Assembly: GCA_050250665.1 (NCBI GenBank)
Contig: JBFWOF010000062.1
Span: 1 to 32,480 of the forward strand
Direction of reading: 5' to 3'
DNA length: 32,480 bases
From: JADKFD01 sp050250665
Lineage (GTDB): Bacteria > Pseudomonadota > Gammaproteobacteria > Xanthomonadales > SZUA-5
Part shown: positions 32,220 to 32,480 of the stretch, in pieces
Numbering within the stretch: the stretch's first letter is position 1
Layout of the letters: each line of letters opens with the position of its first letter
Program-made: the position numbers and the translations under genes
The notes under the pieces: generated by a model
The model's input: the letters and a program-made list of their open reading frames with translations, nothing else
Database searches by the model: none
Told to the model about the DNA's origin: nothing

Positions 32220-32480
32220 CCAGTCTCGGCGTGGCAGGGGCGAGTCATTCTGAACCGAAGTTTCGGCCCGAACGGCATCCTAGACATGAACCCTGTTGTG
32301 AGGTGGCGCGGCTCCGGCGCGCGACGGCTGGAATGGTGCGCCAGGGTTGTTCGCGCCGGCGGCCGCGACTTCGCTTGCCGGGCGCCGCGCGCTTGCCGTG
32401 ATGCGGAGCGCTCAAGTTACCGGGCGCGCGGACCCGACCTACCAGGGGCACGCTCCCCGCAATGAACCATCGACAACGTG
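32220..32480. other. Upstream region of pbpC to window end
   Basis: No gene, RNA or clear promoter can be supported here. Open frames across it are short and Arg-rich. It presumably contains the pbpC promoter. Confidence 0.5.

Overview
This window is a GC-rich chromosomal segment from a gammaproteobacterium, most likely of the Xanthomonadales/Lysobacterales group. That placement is inferred from three things: a tonB-exbB-exbD-exbD cluster next to pdxJ, GC-rich codon use with many GTG and ATGA start/stop junctions, and 'TGTAGGAGCG...CGCTCCTACA' intergenic palindromes of a kind common in xanthomonads and pseudomonads. I see no phage, plasmid, transposase, CRISPR, rRNA or tRNA genes. Genes are mostly housekeeping and envelope functions.

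Layout, left to right. 0.3-2.5 kb: an orphan MoxR-type AAA+ ATPase, a DsbA-fold HCCA-isomerase-like protein on the minus strand, and yidD. 2.5-6.6 kb: a 1056-residue secreted Asp-box (BNR/VPS10-like) propeller protein directly behind yidD, then a divergent DNA-3-methyladenine glycosylase I (Tag) family protein. 7-9.5 kb: a translationally coupled minus-strand cytochrome oxidase assembly operon (surf1, a CxxxC SCO-like protein, ctaB/cyoE) divergent from a small DUF2909-type membrane protein. 9.6-16 kb: energy transduction for TonB-dependent uptake. The main operon is minus strand and reads TPR protein, tonB, exbB, exbD1, exbD2, terminator. A second exbB and a third exbD lie on either side of a plus-strand pdxJ. 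16-17 kb: a membrane-anchored rhodanese and a YdcH-like small protein. 17-19.6 kb: ttcA, rdgC and a YgjP/SprT-like metallopeptidase, all plus strand. 20-22 kb: hemH coupled to an alpha/beta hydrolase whose 3' end has been duplicated downstream. 22-24 kb: an IPTL-CTERM surface protein and a SYLF-domain protein. 24-25.3 kb: tatABC. 25.5-27 kb: two divergent membrane proteins of unknown function. 27.4-32.2 kb: an unaccompanied PilB/GspE-family ATPase, a RidA-family protein and penicillin-binding protein 1C.

Functional themes: haem and oxidase biogenesis (hemH, ctaB, surf1, SCO-like), envelope energisation and export (Ton, Tat, YidD, PilB-like, PbpC, IPTL-CTERM), and nucleic-acid maintenance (Tag-like, RdgC, TtcA). 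The intergenic regions are rich in palindromic and tandem repeats: a 30-bp perfect inverted repeat pair, twin REP-like hairpins, two copies of one REP palindrome, and heptamer arrays. I did not find a convincing new multi-gene system. The oddest items are the ExbB/ExbD pair split by pdxJ, the Tag homologue that seems to lack the catalytic Glu, the CxxxC protein in a cox-assembly operon lacking ctaA, and the recently duplicated hydrolase tail. All functions are assigned by reading the translated sequences by eye; no database search was possible.
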